A program made the translations under genes and the position numbers. Under the pieces are notes generated by a model, which saw nothing but the letters and a program-made list of their open reading frames with translations, did no database searches and was not told the origin of the DNA. Positions 1 to 13,600 of a stretch of DNA of 64,000 nt are shown here, piece after piece (the stretch's first letter is position 1; each line of letters starts with the position of its first letter). Origin of the DNA: Ligustrum vulgare (lineage: Eukaryota; Streptophyta; Magnoliopsida; Lamiales; Oleaceae); assembly GCA_963555705.1 (NCBI GenBank), contig OY743188.1, positions 27,425,383 through 27,489,382 on the forward strand, in the 5' to 3' direction.

Positions 1-689
1 TGGAACTTTTTTTTATAGCGTATTATTAAATTATTAAATATTTTTATAGATAATTACATTTAATACGTAATTAGTTTCTTATAATAATTGTAATATTTTA
101 TTGGTCTTAATTTTATGGATAAATATTTGGTTCAGTCATACAGATCCAATGTCAAATTCTCAATTAAAATTATATTCAAAATTTAACACATTCGTATTTT
201 TATAAATAACGTTATATTGAAATTTTTATAATTAAATCATATTTTTAAGTTATTTATTATATATACATATTAAAGTTCTTTCCTATATTGCATTATTTAT
301 CAAAATTATTTCAATGACAATTACATTTAATTCTTAATTAATTTTTTATTCCAAAAAGTCTCATATCACATTTTTTTAACATTAACTCTTAACAAATTTA
401 TCCATATTATTTGAAATGATATAGTTATTAATGATTTTTGTCCTAACTGTTAATTTTAAAATTTCAAAAAGTAATTAACCATACCAAGATATTCTTTGCT
501 ATATTTTACTTCAAATTTTATGATATTTTTTCACAATAATATATAAATTGTCTCTCAATTTACTTAACTAAAAATTGAGATGATCAATACTAAATTATAA
601 TTTCAATCAGAAAATAATTATATTGTATAAATATTGAAAACCTAAAATATCATAAATATGATGCAATATCTTTGTCAACCTCGCAATTT

Positions 690-776
<87 letters not shown>

Positions 777-1298
777 CATGTTGTTTTTCATTATCAATGG
801 TCAAAATATTGAATTTTATCTTTTATATGCATGATCTCTATTATTAACTTTTTCATCTATTGTTTGAATGTTTAGAGTACATGAATACTGTAGATCCTAC
901 ATTTAAGTGTTCATTTTGCAAGGTGAATTATTGGTTCGAGGAGATAGTGAATAATCGTTACAAAACTTGACGATCATATTCTATAAGGTCAAATTATATC
1001 GACAGTAATGCATGACACAAGTTCTTTATTCCAAGGATATCGTTGAACCATTCGAATTTTAGGATACTTATTAGATTTAAAAAAAAAAAAAACAATTTTC
1101 ATTGATGGTGTCATATGCCATGACTATCAATAAGAGTCAGGCACAATCATTTTCGCATGTATGACTTCTCCCTAAAAGGTTGATGTTTATACATGAAACT
1201 AATAAATGATGAACTTATATCTTATTTGTGAATGTTATTTATTTTATTTAAGGATTCATTTAATTTCGAATAGGATTATTTTTATTTAGACGTTTTTT
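1..1298. other. AT-rich intergenic DNA, no gene seen
   Basis: No plausible coding region on either strand. The stretch is very AT-rich and contains one trinucleotide microsatellite (688-774). The last 40 bases run into a Helitron-like 3' end, so part of this DNA may belong to that element, but I could not place a 5' end. Confidence 0.6.
688..774. repeat. (TTA)n microsatellite
   Basis: About 29 TTA units with a single interruption near position 710. Simple-sequence repeat in non-coding DNA, likely length-polymorphic. Confidence 0.95.
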
Positions 1299-1327
1299 CC
1301 CGTGCATCGCACGGGATGATTCACTAG
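1299..1327 (+). mobile_element. Helitron-like 3' terminus
   Basis: A perfect 7-bp-stem hairpin (CCCGTGC-ATC-GCACGGG, 1299-1315) is followed 8 bases later by CTAG (1324-1327) and a T. Helitrons end with a short GC-rich hairpin, a spacer of about ten bases and CTRR, inserted before T. The 5' end (TC) was not located, so only the terminus is annotated. Confidence 0.6.
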
Positions 1328-1493
1328 TTTTAGAAATGAAGGGTGATTTTTAAAAAAAATGAATGGTTGAAATTTTGTTGAAAAGTCAAATATTGTAGGC
1401 GTGACTTTTAAATTTTTAATGCATGATTGATATTGAATACTGTAGAAAAAATGAAAATTTTTTAATGTAAACCAAACAAAGGTTCTATTTAGC

Positions 1494-1810
1494 CTCCATT
1501 TGGTAACACTGTTTAGTCTATAAATAAATTTATTTATGATTTTGAGGTAAAAAGTGGTTGAAAATGGGAGAGAGAAAATGTGTGTAATTAAAAAAATAGT
1601 TTGAGAAATTTTTTAGTTTATAAATTGGTTTATGAACCAATTTTTAATGGCTCCCGAAAACAAGCTTAATCTTCGTTCGGTAACATTGTGTGGTTTATAA
1701 ACTAATTTATTTCTATTTTTGAGGTATAAGTATTGATTGAAAATTAGAGACAAAAAACGCCTGTAATTAAAAAGATATTTGAGAAATTATGTAATTTATA
1801 AACTGTTATT
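1494..1810. repeat. Two copies of a dispersed TTTGGTAAC repeat
   Basis: Two similar stretches (about 1494-1636 and 1672-1808) share the order TTTGGTAACA, GTTTATAAA, a TTTTGAGGTA motif, a purine-rich part, GTAATTAAAA and TTTGAGAAATT. The same order recurs at about 30517-30664, and partial copies are visible near 2375 and 63300. This looks like a small non-autonomous DNA element family, possibly hAT-like, but I could not fix both ends or a target duplication. Confidence 0.5.
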
Positions 1811-2991
1811 TTATCTTATAATTATTTTTTTGTAATGTAAATTGTCTTTTATTTTGTCGTAATAAATTTTAATATACGTACATGTATTAAATTTCGTCTG
1901 ATATTCATAATAATCAATTCTCTTTGTTTGATATTCATAATAATATTGTAATACATCAATAGAAATATATTACATAAATTAGAACGAGTCTCCAAATTTT
2001 TAAGTTTCATCTATTAGGTCTCATCTTTTTTTATCTTATTTGAAGCAAACATACGACTTTCAGACAGTCTCATTTATTTGTGGATCCTTGCAACTACTAC
2101 AAATACATTTGCTGAACCTAACTAATTTTGCGTAATCGTCGTAAAAATTGTATAAATCTTGTCCGAATTTCAGAATTGCACCAATATTTACTTGTGGAGT
2201 AAATATATATTGTCATCCTCTTGCATTCCTAAAAATTAAGATGAAAAATAATTAGTTTGTTAAATAAAATAAATTAAAATGTAAACTCAAATATAACAAA
2301 ACACGTTTAAAAAAAAAAATAGAAAAAAAAATGAAAAATGACTTGCCTGAAAATTAAACAAAACTGAGATTTAGTCTCTGTTTGATAAAAATTATTTATT
2401 TATAAATTGATTTATTTATGATTACGAGACTGAATCCTGTCCAAACATTTAAAAAATCTATATACTCTATACTTATATTGAGAAAGTATAACAATTCCAT
2501 TGATCCCGTCTAAACAGAATTTTACATTGTTATCTAGAAAAAAAAGAACATAAATTGTACTGCTTTTACTACTTTTTAGGTTGCAGTACTGCACTTCATT
2601 TTTCAAGAACCGTCTCTTCATTTCTTTCCAAGAAAAAATTTCCTCCCATCTGAGCAATATACTCCGGATGAAGATAAAGCAAAAAAAAAAAGAAAAAAAA
2701 AGCATTATACAGATGAATTCATTGTTGCAATGTTTGGCCTCCGGGGAGAGGAATACAAAGATGAGACAAATTCGTCAACTAGAATGAAGATGATAAGTAT
2801 GAGATAATTTTTTCATATATATTGCAAGAAATAGAACATGAGCCTCCTAATATTCTCTACATCTCAATAGTTCTTTAAATTTTAATAGTGTAAATATTGA
2901 TTTTCATAAAATGTTAATTTTTTTTGAGTTTTATTTTAATTCTTTAAAATCAATAAATTTGTTTTTTAGATCACTTCCATGAATTATAATT
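1811..2991. other. Intergenic DNA, no gene seen
   Basis: AT-rich, with short A- or T-runs. Small ORFs near 2412-2787 on both strands are low-complexity and overlap each other, so I do not treat them as genes. Confidence 0.5.
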
Positions 2992-3023
2992 CCCGTACAT
3001 CGCACGGGTCGGGTAATAACTAG
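2992..3023 (+). mobile_element. Helitron-like 3' terminus
   Basis: The hairpin CCCGTACATCGCACGGG (2992-3008, one mismatch in the stem) is followed 11 bases later by CTAG (3020-3023) and T. It is nearly the same hairpin as at 1299, so both belong to one Helitron family. Its 5' end was not found. Confidence 0.6.
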
Positions 3024-5130
3024 TATAATTTATAATTTATAAAGACATTTGAAACATGTTTCCAATAATAATTTCCACATGTAGCTCCTTTTAATTCGTG
3101 AATTGTGAGATATTTATTTAATCAAGAGGTAGGTAAAAGCATAATGATATTGAAGTAGAAAGCTATAAAAGAGTATTGCACTTTCGTTCTAGTTTATTAT
3201 CTCATCAAGTAAAATGTTGAACACAAAATCAACCAAATGGAAAATGAAAAGTAAAATCTAGTAAGCTACACTCACGGTCAAAATTGTCGTTACGGGCCAA
3301 TGACTTTATAATAATTAATACTTCTAAAATGGCACTCAATTTGTCATTTGAATTTACCGTCAGTGGCCACCCCAATTTTTTTACATAGGTACATTCATTA
3401 TGAAGCGGTGGAACATGGGACTCTGCCAGGATTCAATTAATTTTTAATCCTCTTCTACAGTGAGGAGTTGTGTGATTGAAAAGTTTTATATTCCATAAAA
3501 AATGTGATTAATATTAATTGTTGACTCTGAATGAGATTAAAATCTAAAAGTGTATTGATATCAAATCGGGGCAAAATGATTAATACATATATCTTTTGAT
3601 TAGTTCAATAATATTAATAAAGATGGAGGCAATCTATAATTTAAACCACATAATGTATACTCACACAAGACATTTATTTTAACAATAATGACTTTGGCTT
3701 GAAATAAATAAATCCACATCTCTTCTAAAAAATAAAAATAAAAAATAATTTCACATCCTGCTTACAAATGCTACACAGACCATTTTGTTTGACACTTTTC
3801 TCCAAAAGATATGTATTGCAAGTTAAATCATATAATAATGTCAACGTTAAATGAGAAATCCCACGGCTAGAATCACATTTGGGCTAAACTTGTTTTGACA
3901 TGGATTAATTAGACTCCACCATAGTTCCTTTAATCATTTTTAGATAAATACATTATTTAGAAACTATTTAGAAAAATGTCAAGAGAGAGAGAACATTATT
4001 TGATTGACCTCATTAATTATGGAATCTTATTATTTAGGGATGTAGTTAACCATTTCTTTATGAGATTAAATTAGGAGTGTAATTACATTTAAAATTAACT
4101 AATAATCTTAAAATTACAATTATTAAATTAGTTTAATATTATGGGAAGTCATCTTCGAGATCGGACGTGATATTACGAGTTATGTGATTTAATTAAAACC
4201 ACATACAATTTAACATACCTCAAACTGACATTACATGAAATTTAATCGATATAATCATATACTAGCTTCTAAATTACATCAAATGTAATATTTCACAAAT
4301 ATTAAGTAATTGCATGAAATGTAATATTACAAGTAACCCCAGCACTTTTGTGCACTATGTATTACATCCGTTGTAATATTATATCCAGTGATACTACATA
4401 ACACCCTTTGGATTCATGAGGCAAAATTACATGCACAATAACCTTTCAATGAGTATAATTTCACTTTATCTACTATTACAAGCTCTATAATGTAATTAAA
4501 ATACCGTCATTTTGTGATGTTAGATACATTGCAATGACAACGTGTATTACAGTACATTACACAACATGTAATATTAGTAGCAAATAATGTAATATTACAT
4601 AAAAATGGTAGAGATTAATCAGTACACAAATATATAAGATGGTAGTCTGCCAAGAAAGGAAACGTGTGACTAAATTTCATGATATTTGAAATTTCCTAAT
4701 TTAACTAGCTAAATAATTGGTAACAATTTTCTTAAATAAAATGATTTCCAGTTAATCTTATCGATCAAATATTATATTCTCTCTCTTCAAAATTTGGTAT
4801 TTTTCTAAAGTTATGATATGAAATCTAATAATATTACAAATAGTTTGAAAATCGGGTATTTTTTAATTACAATATATTCATCTAGATAGTTACGTAATTT
4901 TCTCTTTAGACATTCCTGCTAAGATGGGCTTTTAAGTTAAAGATTTTAATTGAGGAAATTATATCTAGACCTGCTTTTAGGATTCAAATTCAAATATAAG
5001 GTAAACTTAAATAAATTCAATTTTCAAGTTCAAATAAGATTTTGATAATTAATTAATAAATTTGAATAATCTAAAATTAAATTAATTATTAAACCTAAAG
5101 TCACACAACACAAATTCAAACCCTAATTAT
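3024..5130. other. Intergenic DNA with an ATTACA-rich stretch
   Basis: No gene seen. Between about 4080 and 4610 the motif TGTAATATTACA and its halves recur on both strands, giving many short palindromes; this may be an old inverted-repeat element. The rest is AT-rich without recognisable structure. Confidence 0.4.
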
Positions 5131-5159
5131 TTTCTCTCAATATTTCTACATCCTAATCA

Positions 5160-5460
5160 ATCAATCCATTCACTCACTCTCTCCTTCTAACCCGACCGCC
5201 ATCAACTCTCCAGCTCAGCCCGTTTCCTCCAAGATCACACCACCGTCGTCGGAATTTCACTGGCATAGCAATTTTAAGGTACAGCAGCGCCACTACTCGA
5301 ACGAAGCAGTGACGCCACTACTTGAAACGGGGCCGCCGGCCGCTGTGATAGAAGCAGGCACAGCGGCGCCCCTGCAGCGGAATCGCGCTTAGTTTGTACT
5401 CTCTCTCTCTCTCTCTCTCTCATGTGCGGGGTATGCTGTAGGTGGAGATGGTGATGGTGA
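5160..5460. other. GC-rich island with a (TC)n tract
   Basis: A local island clearly richer in GC than its surroundings, with repeated GCCGCC and GCAGCG-like segments, followed by a (TC)n tract at about 5400-5420. The pattern resembles a 5' UTR/first-exon area of a lost gene or a captured gene fragment inside an element, but no open frame continues into a recognisable protein. Confidence 0.3.
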
Positions 5461-5609
5461 TGGCGTTTGGGCTGCGTGGTGTTGGTGCGGTGTTGCAGCG
5501 GTGTCTGGATGTTATGGATCTATGATTGAAGTGGTGGCTGAATGTGGATCTGTGACCGTGTGGGTGAATCTCAGGAATTTGCGATGATTATTTTGGCTTG
5601 CAATGGTGA

Positions 5610-6000
5610 AACCTTGATATGTTGTGACCTAATACGTGCATATGTCCTAATAATCTGATAATTGTGACTTAAAATATTTGTGATTTGATAAATTGTGTGC
5701 TAATAATCTGATAATTGTGACTTAATTTAAAACACGTGACCTTGAAGTTGTTATTACGAAGTACAAAAAAAAAATTGTTATTGTGACATAAAAAAATCAT
5801 TTTGTGACTTATATTGTTTCGATAATTCGTGACCTTGAAACTTGTGACCTACTATTTTGATATTTGATAATTTAAAACATGTGACCTGGAATTGTTATTA
5901 TGAAATAAAAAAAATTGTTATTGCGACGTAAAAAAAAATTCATTTTGTGACTTATTGTTTTGATAATTTCTGACCTAAAATTATATCGTGTTGTGACCTC
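5610..6000. repeat. GTGAC(C/T)T-rich degenerate repeats
   Basis: The words gtgacct/gtgactt occur again and again with spacers containing gataat and ttgttatta. A longer tract of the same style lies at 28615-29560, which suggests both derive from the same unclassified element family. Confidence 0.45.
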
Positions 6001-6364
6001 AACTTATATAATTAATAAAATGTTTTTAATTATTTCATTTAATTAATTACATATAATTACAACCTGATTTTTGATTTTTTTAACTTATATCTTAAAATTG
6101 AAATTGTGTATAGTAAATACGTTTTATATATATATATATATATATTTCTCTTTAATTAACCACCATTGACTGTTGAAGAAGCAGGCAAGAATCGCATGAA
6201 GCTTGGAAAAGGAGCAATTAATTGTACACTCATTATATAAATAACTTTATTGAATTTATAAAATTTTAAGTTGTTCACCCATTCAGTAAGCCAAGTTTTG
6301 CAATGAGATTATGTTCGACTGATGATCTTTTGAAACGTGAGGAGGACAACATGAATCTAAAATG

Positions 6365-7388
6365 TAGGGGTGGTCATTTCGATTTTCGGTCCGATTATTG
6401 AAGGAATCGAAATTGAATCGAAAATTTCGGTTCGGTTTCGATTCTCAAAACTCAAGAACCGAACGATTCCGGTTCCGATTCGATTTCGATTATTTTTCGG
6501 TTCTTTGTTCGATTTTTTTATTAAAAAAATCAACTTTAAGTAAATGTGAAAATGTGTGAAAAATAAATAAGTGTTGAGTCAAAATTTCTCAAATAAATCC
6601 ATCAATGTGGCAAAATATTCAAATTGAATATATTCTTGTTCTAAAGACACTAAATATAGTTATAATATTCTGTATATTCCCATTAGCAATTAGAAATGTA
6701 GGATCTTCGTCTTCTGTTGTTCTATCTGTTGCTTATGCTGAAATGCTTGGATCACCCGAACTAAAAAAATTGATAATGATGGCATATATACATATTTATC
6801 ATAACATAAAATCATTTGGATCATTTGAGCTTAGGTATATTTCGAAGATAACAAACGATTTTTAATGAACTTTTATCTCAGATTTCAATGTAAAACCATA
6901 ATTCACTAATGCACCTCCACAAAAGTCACATACATGTCAAACCACACATTCTTCCTAAAATTAATTCAAGACATATCAATAGTCATTATCTTAATTTGTA
7001 AATACTGCACTCAAAAAATTCACTGCATCAATGCGAGTGAGAGACTAGACATCCAATCTTCTAAAATTGGTGCATAAAATTTCATGTAAGATACAACACG
7101 ATATAAACAATTCAACAATTATCATAATACATCAAAGTAAGTTTAATTTGTACACTCTATCATGTAAAGCAACACAGAAAATGTCAAAAGTGTCACGTGG
7201 ACTTAATTTTTAAATTAATAATGTTCGGTTCTTGGTTCGATTTTCAAATAGAAACCGATCGGTTTTCGGTTCTCCATTTTTCGGTTTCAGTTCGGTTTCG
7301 ATATTCATTTTTCACCTAAAGAACCGGCCGGTTTCGATTTTTTTGTTCGGTTCGGTTCTTTCGGTTCCGATTTTTTTGTCCACCCCTA
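6365..7388. mobile_element. hAT-type non-autonomous transposon (1,024 bp)
   Basis: The element starts TAGGGGTGGTCA and ends with the inverted counterpart TGTCCACCCCTA. It is bordered by a perfect 8-bp target-site duplication, ctaaaatg (6357-6364 and 7389-7396). Eight-base duplications with TAGGGGTG-type inverted ends are typical of hAT elements. Subterminal regions are packed with TTCGGTTC/GATTTTCGG words on both strands. There is no transposase, so movement would depend on an enzyme supplied elsewhere. Small ORFs inside are products of the subterminal repeats. Confidence 0.85.
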
Positions 7389-7639
7389 CTAAAATGTCAA
7401 ACGACAACAAACAAATTGATTACCATAGAATGTAATGGAATTTCACATTTATCCTAAATAGATAAAATATTCTTCCACAAATATGAATTTACCTTATTCA
7501 CGAGAAGAAACTGCCACTCCCCATTTCTTATTTATTTTTAGCTCTCTAGAATGTCAAAGCAAAAATATAGAAAATAACTCCACCTTCAACTTTGAGTAAC
7601 CCATTTCGAAATTATCATTACTAAAATTGAGAGTATTAG

Positions 7640-7842
7640 GAGTACCAAGTTAGGGGCAATATAAGTCATATGCCCCTATTAATAATTAATTAGGGGCGAA
7701 ATTATGTTTGACCTCTATTAACATTAATTAGGACGGATAAAAAGGCCCCTAATATTTTTTTTTCAAAATTTTTCTTATATGAGAGGAAAAAATGGCTCTA
7801 AATATTTGTTTATGTAGTAATTTTTTGTAGTTAGGGGGAGAA
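7640..7842. mobile_element. Possible CACTA-type terminal remnant
   Basis: Several TAGGGGC/GCCCCTA words occur in both orientations within 200 bp, ending in TTTTTTGTAGT at about 7832-7842. Short subterminal repeats followed by TTTTTGTAGTG are the usual look of a CACTA (En/Spm) end. The last base differs and no opposite end was found, so this is tentative. Confidence 0.3.
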
Positions 7843-8078
7843 GAAAGACCTCTAAAAAGCCAAAATGATTTGCTAGGTTTTTACTTTTTATTATTCTCCT
7901 AGGAGTCGTTCTACTTGTACTGGAGTCTGGACACGTACAATTTGATTTTTCCTTCTCCTAGACTTTTCCTTATCACAACTAGCCATTCCGTTCATTTCTA
8001 CGTCCATAGTTCAGTGCTACACATTTTAGATTTGGCAAGATCTAGAACTTACGAAGCAAAATAGTTCAGATTAGGGTT

Positions 8079-8225
8079 ATGGCAGCTTCCTCTTCTGGAT
8101 GGTTTGGTCAAAAGAACACCATTTATATTTGTTTGTGTATGGACCCAAAGCACAAAGAGGAAAAAAAGAGAAATTTGACTCGTCGCGAGGTCTATAAAGC
8201 CCTAATTGTTTACATCCTCATGTAA
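8079..8225 (+). CDS. Small unrecognised ORF (48 aa)
   Basis: An open frame begins MAASSSGWFGQKNT, is rich in Lys/Arg in its second half, and stops 52 bases before the left LTR of the copia element that begins at 8278. I do not recognise it. Its codon choice is more gene-like than the surrounding AT-rich DNA, and it could be the surviving 5' exon of a gene interrupted by the retroelement. It could also be chance. Confidence 0.2.
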   Translation: MAASSSGWFGQKNTIYICLCMDPKHKEEKKRNLTRREVYKALIVYILM

Positions 8226-8277
8226 TCCCGAAGTCTTTTTCTTGTTGTGTAATTTTCAATTTATTCCATGTTCATTT

Positions 8278-9693
8278 TGTTGGGAACTCGGGTTGCTCTA
8301 CTCACAAAAATTGATTTTTTGTGACTAGATCATCCCGTTACAGGATTTTCTGTTCTATGTATTCAACTTGGAATAAATAATTTTGCGCACAAAAATTGTT
8401 TTGAGAAGATTACCCTTGTAGCATGTTTTACAATAATCTTCATCAACTGCTTCTTGATTCCACCGAAGCTTCAAACTCTCAAGCTTTCCTCGGTGTTCTC
8501 CTATGGCAGCTATGCCGGTGTACAGTCACCTTTCTCAAAACCTAGTTTAAACTAGGATTAGAGTTTTTTTGTAAAGAGGAAACACACACTACACACTTTT
8601 GTGTGTGTCTCGCCACTTTTCCAATTAAGTTAAGAAAAATAGTATTGTGAGACTATTAGTAACCTCTTTACACTCCGAAACCCTACCAGGCCTAATACCA
8701 TAACCCAAACTCATTTCTGCACAACTCAATACAGGTAATAAGCCTGTATAAACCCATTATAGTGAAGCCACCAAGGGAACCTGATCGGACACAATTAAAC
8801 TAAGCTCCAATAAATTAATTATGACCCGATCAACTCTTGATCAATCAAAATTAATTTATTAATCACCTTCTATTCCACTAAAAAAACGAGATTGCACTCT
8901 TAGTAAAATTGAAATTATTGAAACAATTAATCAATAATTATATCCTCTGACTTATCGTTCTTACATGTTACCCCCATCGATCAATTCGAATATTCGGAGT
9001 AAGTTAAAATGACCAAAATGCCCTTCTCCAAATATTCATAAATTCTCAACTCTCATCTTCTATCTGACAGTTCGATGTGATCCCATCACATCATAGAATT
9101 CAACAGTCACTGTCGAATTACTGAGCTCAGATTCAACTATCCACTAGAAGAACCAGTGAGATTATGAACATACCTAAAAGGTGACGGATTCCATAATACG
9201 AATATATGTTCCTCGTTAGTTCACTTTAATTCCCAAAGTACCGAGATATTGATCAGCAATTTGATCTCACCCGTTGATACCTCAAAGAACTTCAAGTTAG
9301 TAATCGAAGTCCGTTATCCGATTAGGATTAAGGTCCCACGTACGATAATCAAGTGAAATTAAATTTGTATGGTCAATGTCACAAATTAATTTCACGTGGT
9401 CCCGTCCAATACGTTCCGAACGTACTCTCAATTTTATTACCAAAGTCAAAGATAGACTTTAATAAAATCGAGACGATCTTATCAAAATAAATTGTCCATA
9501 TTTATTTACTGATCGTGAACGTTAATTTTAGATCGAATCACAAATTAAATCTTTCTGTGTTTAACAACTTAAACATTCGATTTGTAATATCAAATCGACC
9601 CGTGGACAAACGCAACTTCATATTAATACAATCAATTAATATTTTATTTTAAATGTCATGAATTATACTCTATGGGCATATATAATTCCAGCA
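8278..9693 (-). repeat. 3' LTR of the copia element
   Basis: On the plus strand the LTR runs TGTTGGGAAC to CCAGCA (9693). It is followed by a pyrimidine-rich stretch whose complement, AAGGGCAAGTGGATAG, fits a polypurine tract, so its right edge is the U3 start. Length is about 1,416 bases. The first 806 bases have a partner at 15438-16243. Confidence 0.75.
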
Positions 9694-10089
9694 CATCTAT
9701 CCACTTGCCCTTAGAGTATACATGAAAGTAGAATCATCCATCTTGTCAACATCATCATTACATTAATGATTATGTTCTCAACCAAGATGATAACTCATTT
9801 CTATGTGAGTCACGGTTGTATAACAAACAATTCAAGATTGTGTTATACCCAACCAATTAACCACATTATCTCCCAGTTATATTCAAATTTTGACGACAAT
9901 CGAGAGTCCTAGTCAAATCAGATCTTAATTAGTTTTAATCCATCAGATCACAAACTGAATAGATAAGCAAATATTTACTCGTTTTTCGAAAACGCTTCCG
10001 TATATGCTTTACCTCTATTCAATGATCTGATCCTGGATCAAACTAATAATCACCAACAATATCCCCAGCATAAGATATGACCTATCTAG

Positions 10090-10670
10090 TGCAAATTAAG
10101 GCTTCCTATAGCCGGAGCATAAGGAACCTTCTCTATCTTACCATGAGTCTTAGGAGAATACTCATAAGATAGATAAAGTCCACAAAGAACATTATTCCTT
10201 TCAAGACTTCAATATTGCAAATGTAGATAGTATCTTATTATTACATGAAACTTGAGACTATTCTATTCCATTTTTCTCTCACTCCGAAAAGTACGGATGT
10301 CTAGAAAAATAGACATTCATCTACAAGTCCTTCAAGTCTAATTGCTGGTACCAACTACTATTTAATGAAAATACTCTCACATATAAGTAGAGTGTCATTC
10401 AAATAAATAGTAGCGAAAAATGTCTCATCTTTCTGTATACACAAGTATACTTAAGATATATCAAGATTTTGATCAAGAACATGTATCACAATGGTTCTAT
10501 CAAATTCTATATTCCATATCTTGAACAATTACCCAAATCCAAAGTTGGAAACTTGTAAATCATGAATTTTACTTTCATGGTCTTTAATATGAACTCATCA
10601 GATTACACTTTGTAAATGATTTCCTCAAGATGCATTCAAGAAACAACATCTTGACATCCATTTGTCGTAC
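10090..10670 (-). pseudogene. Decayed copia reverse transcriptase
   Basis: Read on the minus strand, a QMDVK motif (RT domain A region, near 10660) is followed about 560 bases later by VPYAPAIGS and a CTR remnant (near 10100). This is the usual order and spacing in Ty1/copia reverse transcriptases. The frame is broken by several stops and shifts, so the protein cannot be made. Gag, protease and integrase should lie between here and 15400 but are too decayed to delimit by eye. Confidence 0.65.
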
Positions 10671-13600
10671 CTCATTTTCACAATGAACGACAATGGATAA
10701 AAGATCCAGGTAAACTTTTCCATGGCTATTGGCGAGAAGGGTTTCACAAACCCACAATCATAAGCCTTGCACTAAAAGTATCAACCTTTCCATCTACCAT
10801 TCTTTTATCATCTTAAAAATCATCACACCCTATAGGTTTGACCCCATTGGGTGCATCTACAAATATCCAAACTTGTTGGATCACTAGGAATCTAATTCCG
10901 AGTTCACATTCACCTTCCATGATTTCAAGTCTATAACCTCTGCCACTTCCCTAAATGAGGAGTTCTTCTCTTATTTCAGTAGAGACTGTCTAAAAAGACT
11001 CTCCGTAGAATAAGCATCAAGAAGGTGGTCTTACAACCCTCCCACTCCAATTAGTCGCTGGAAGTGTATTTCCATTATGTCCAAACAGAGTCCCTTCCTC
11101 TCCTCCCACTACATGGTATATCCCTAATTGAGATCAACCTCTTCATTGCTTCTTTATGAACATAAAGAAGAGTCAGAACAGTGAGAACAACTAAAACTAC
11201 AACCTTTGGTTTTCCCCTGTCCATTGGGATCACCAGGTAAGAATAGTGGTTGAACCACTTGCCCATTCTCCCACTAGGATCAGCAACCATCGGTTCCGTA
11301 AGAAGTTCCAAATCATCAAGATTAATTCTATGCGAAAATCTGGAATCAAGTTGTTTGAACCACGTTTTAACATCTCATTCAATAGAATTTTACTTGTTGA
11401 TTTGTATTCTTCTATATGCATTATCCTCTAAGAACGCTACATTGTATTCAACAAATACTTTCTTGACCAGAGGATTATAGAAGAAATAATTTCTAGTTTC
11501 GTTGCATGCCTTATAATCAAACCTTCATTGTTGCCTACATCTCGTCAATCCTTACTTTCAACTAGTGTGCCAAAATTCTCCAAATCTGAATGTGGTGTAG
11601 ACTGAGCTTGCACCCATGCCACAACTCTAGGGGTATTTCAGAAAACGAATCAATGGTACTAGGCTATGAAGGAACCTGACTATCTCCTATATACATTCCT
11701 AAATGAAACTAGTAACGAGGATAACTCATCATTGATTTGGTATTACCTTGTTCTCCTTTTTCGATAAATGGTTCCTAAACTCATATGAGAGATATACAAA
11801 CCTCGATCAAATCGAAGTATCTTGATTCTCTTAATTACTTCTCAACTTCCGTCCAAAATTCTAGAAATTCTTCAACATTTCAGATCAATGAGATATTAAG
11901 TATAGAATCGAGATCTGGAGTGATCATCAATAAAAGTGATGAATTACTTGTACTCTCTCGTATCTTGAGCACCAAAGAATCCACACATATCGAAGTGTAT
12001 TAATACCCAAACTCTTAAGTCCATTTAATGTATAAGGACTCTTGGTTATCTAATCCTCTAAACAAGATTCAGAAAACAATATAGATTCCACATCAGATCC
12101 TTTTGAGGTCCATCCCTTACTAGTGTTAGAATCAAGTCTTGGATAAGTGTGACCAAGCCTATGATCTTAATCATTTTACCCTCTAAATAAAATTCAAAAA
12201 CCCACATAGATTCCACCTCCAAAATACTTAGAGGCTATCTTTACTAGTCTTTCAATCTTATTTAGATAAATATGATTATCTTAAGATCTTATCAAAGAGT
12301 TCATTAATACAATGAGTCATCTATCCCATATCACTTGTAGTAATATTACACTTAGAACCATTTACAAGGCTTTGAGATTGTTAACCATTTGTCTCGCAAT
12401 AATAAGAGTATTATTTAACTTAATTCCAACTAATAACTGGAGATTAAGTGCTAAATAATTCCGCTCAAATAATAAAGAGACAAAATAACAATCAAATTGT
12501 TTCGCAAACATAAAAGCCCAACGGCTCTTTCCATATTACCGTACCCGTGCTTATCCTTATAGTATACTCTATCTCATTGTATCATTTGGTCACCTAGGAC
12601 CATATTGCAACAACTTGCAATAGTGATTAGTTACTCTAGAATCTATAATCAAGATAGACTCAATTACTAACCATAACACAATGAATAGTCTTACTCCATT
12701 ATAGAGTTTCCAGGGAAGGCTACCTCTTCATTAATCATATCTTTGCTCAAAAGCAAAAAGGTTAGAGGCCTACCATACTATCCGTTGCTTTAAAATAATC
12801 TCTTCTCTATGAATAGCTTACATTGAACCTTTCAGGGACACGTTCATCCTGGTGAATATAGTCCACACTGAACCGCAAGAGATCATCTTAAAAGATTTCT
12901 CAAGCATTATGTCACATGAATCAATATTTGCAAGTGGAACCTCCACCACGTTAAAGTGACCAATCATGTTTTACCAAATGGTCTCTTGTAAAATTCGTGA
13001 TCGGTTCATAAGTAGAGATATATTATAGCTTGATAGCATATTTTGTATAACTCCATAATTAAAATGTTCAAATTATCATAAATACCCTTCCATCGATAAA
13101 ATAAATATGGTATCCTATTTTGATGTTTTTATTGCGAAGTACTTGACGTGAGAATCAAAACTATGCAATAAACCATCTCATCAAAATAAAACCATTTTCA
13201 TTGGAAGATTTATAATTACTTTTGAACAAGGATCATCTAGCACGAACAAATGTCATAAGTGGAAAGAATTATAACGAGAGATGTTACAATTTTCTCAAAT
13301 TAGTTGGTGATGTCTAAACATATAACTAGTTGTGGAAATACGACATTCAAATAAAATAAATGTATTAAGTACGAGTTACATATGTGAAGAATACTTTCAT
13401 ATATGATGCATGAAGAAAAATTATGCACAAGTAGACCCAAAACTACTATAATATGATGATAACCTAAAACCCCAAAATTTTAAACACATTTCTCTATAGG
13501 AGAAATAAATGTGATTTATGGCTAGGCAGGGACCCTCCCACTAAATTAAATATATCCAGCATCTCATGCAATATTTAATTTATAGTCGTTAAAATTTGGC

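Noticed and set aside
7232..7435. 67-codon Phe/Ser-rich ORF
   Set aside because: It is made of the TTCGGTTT subterminal repeats of the hAT-type element and crosses its boundary.
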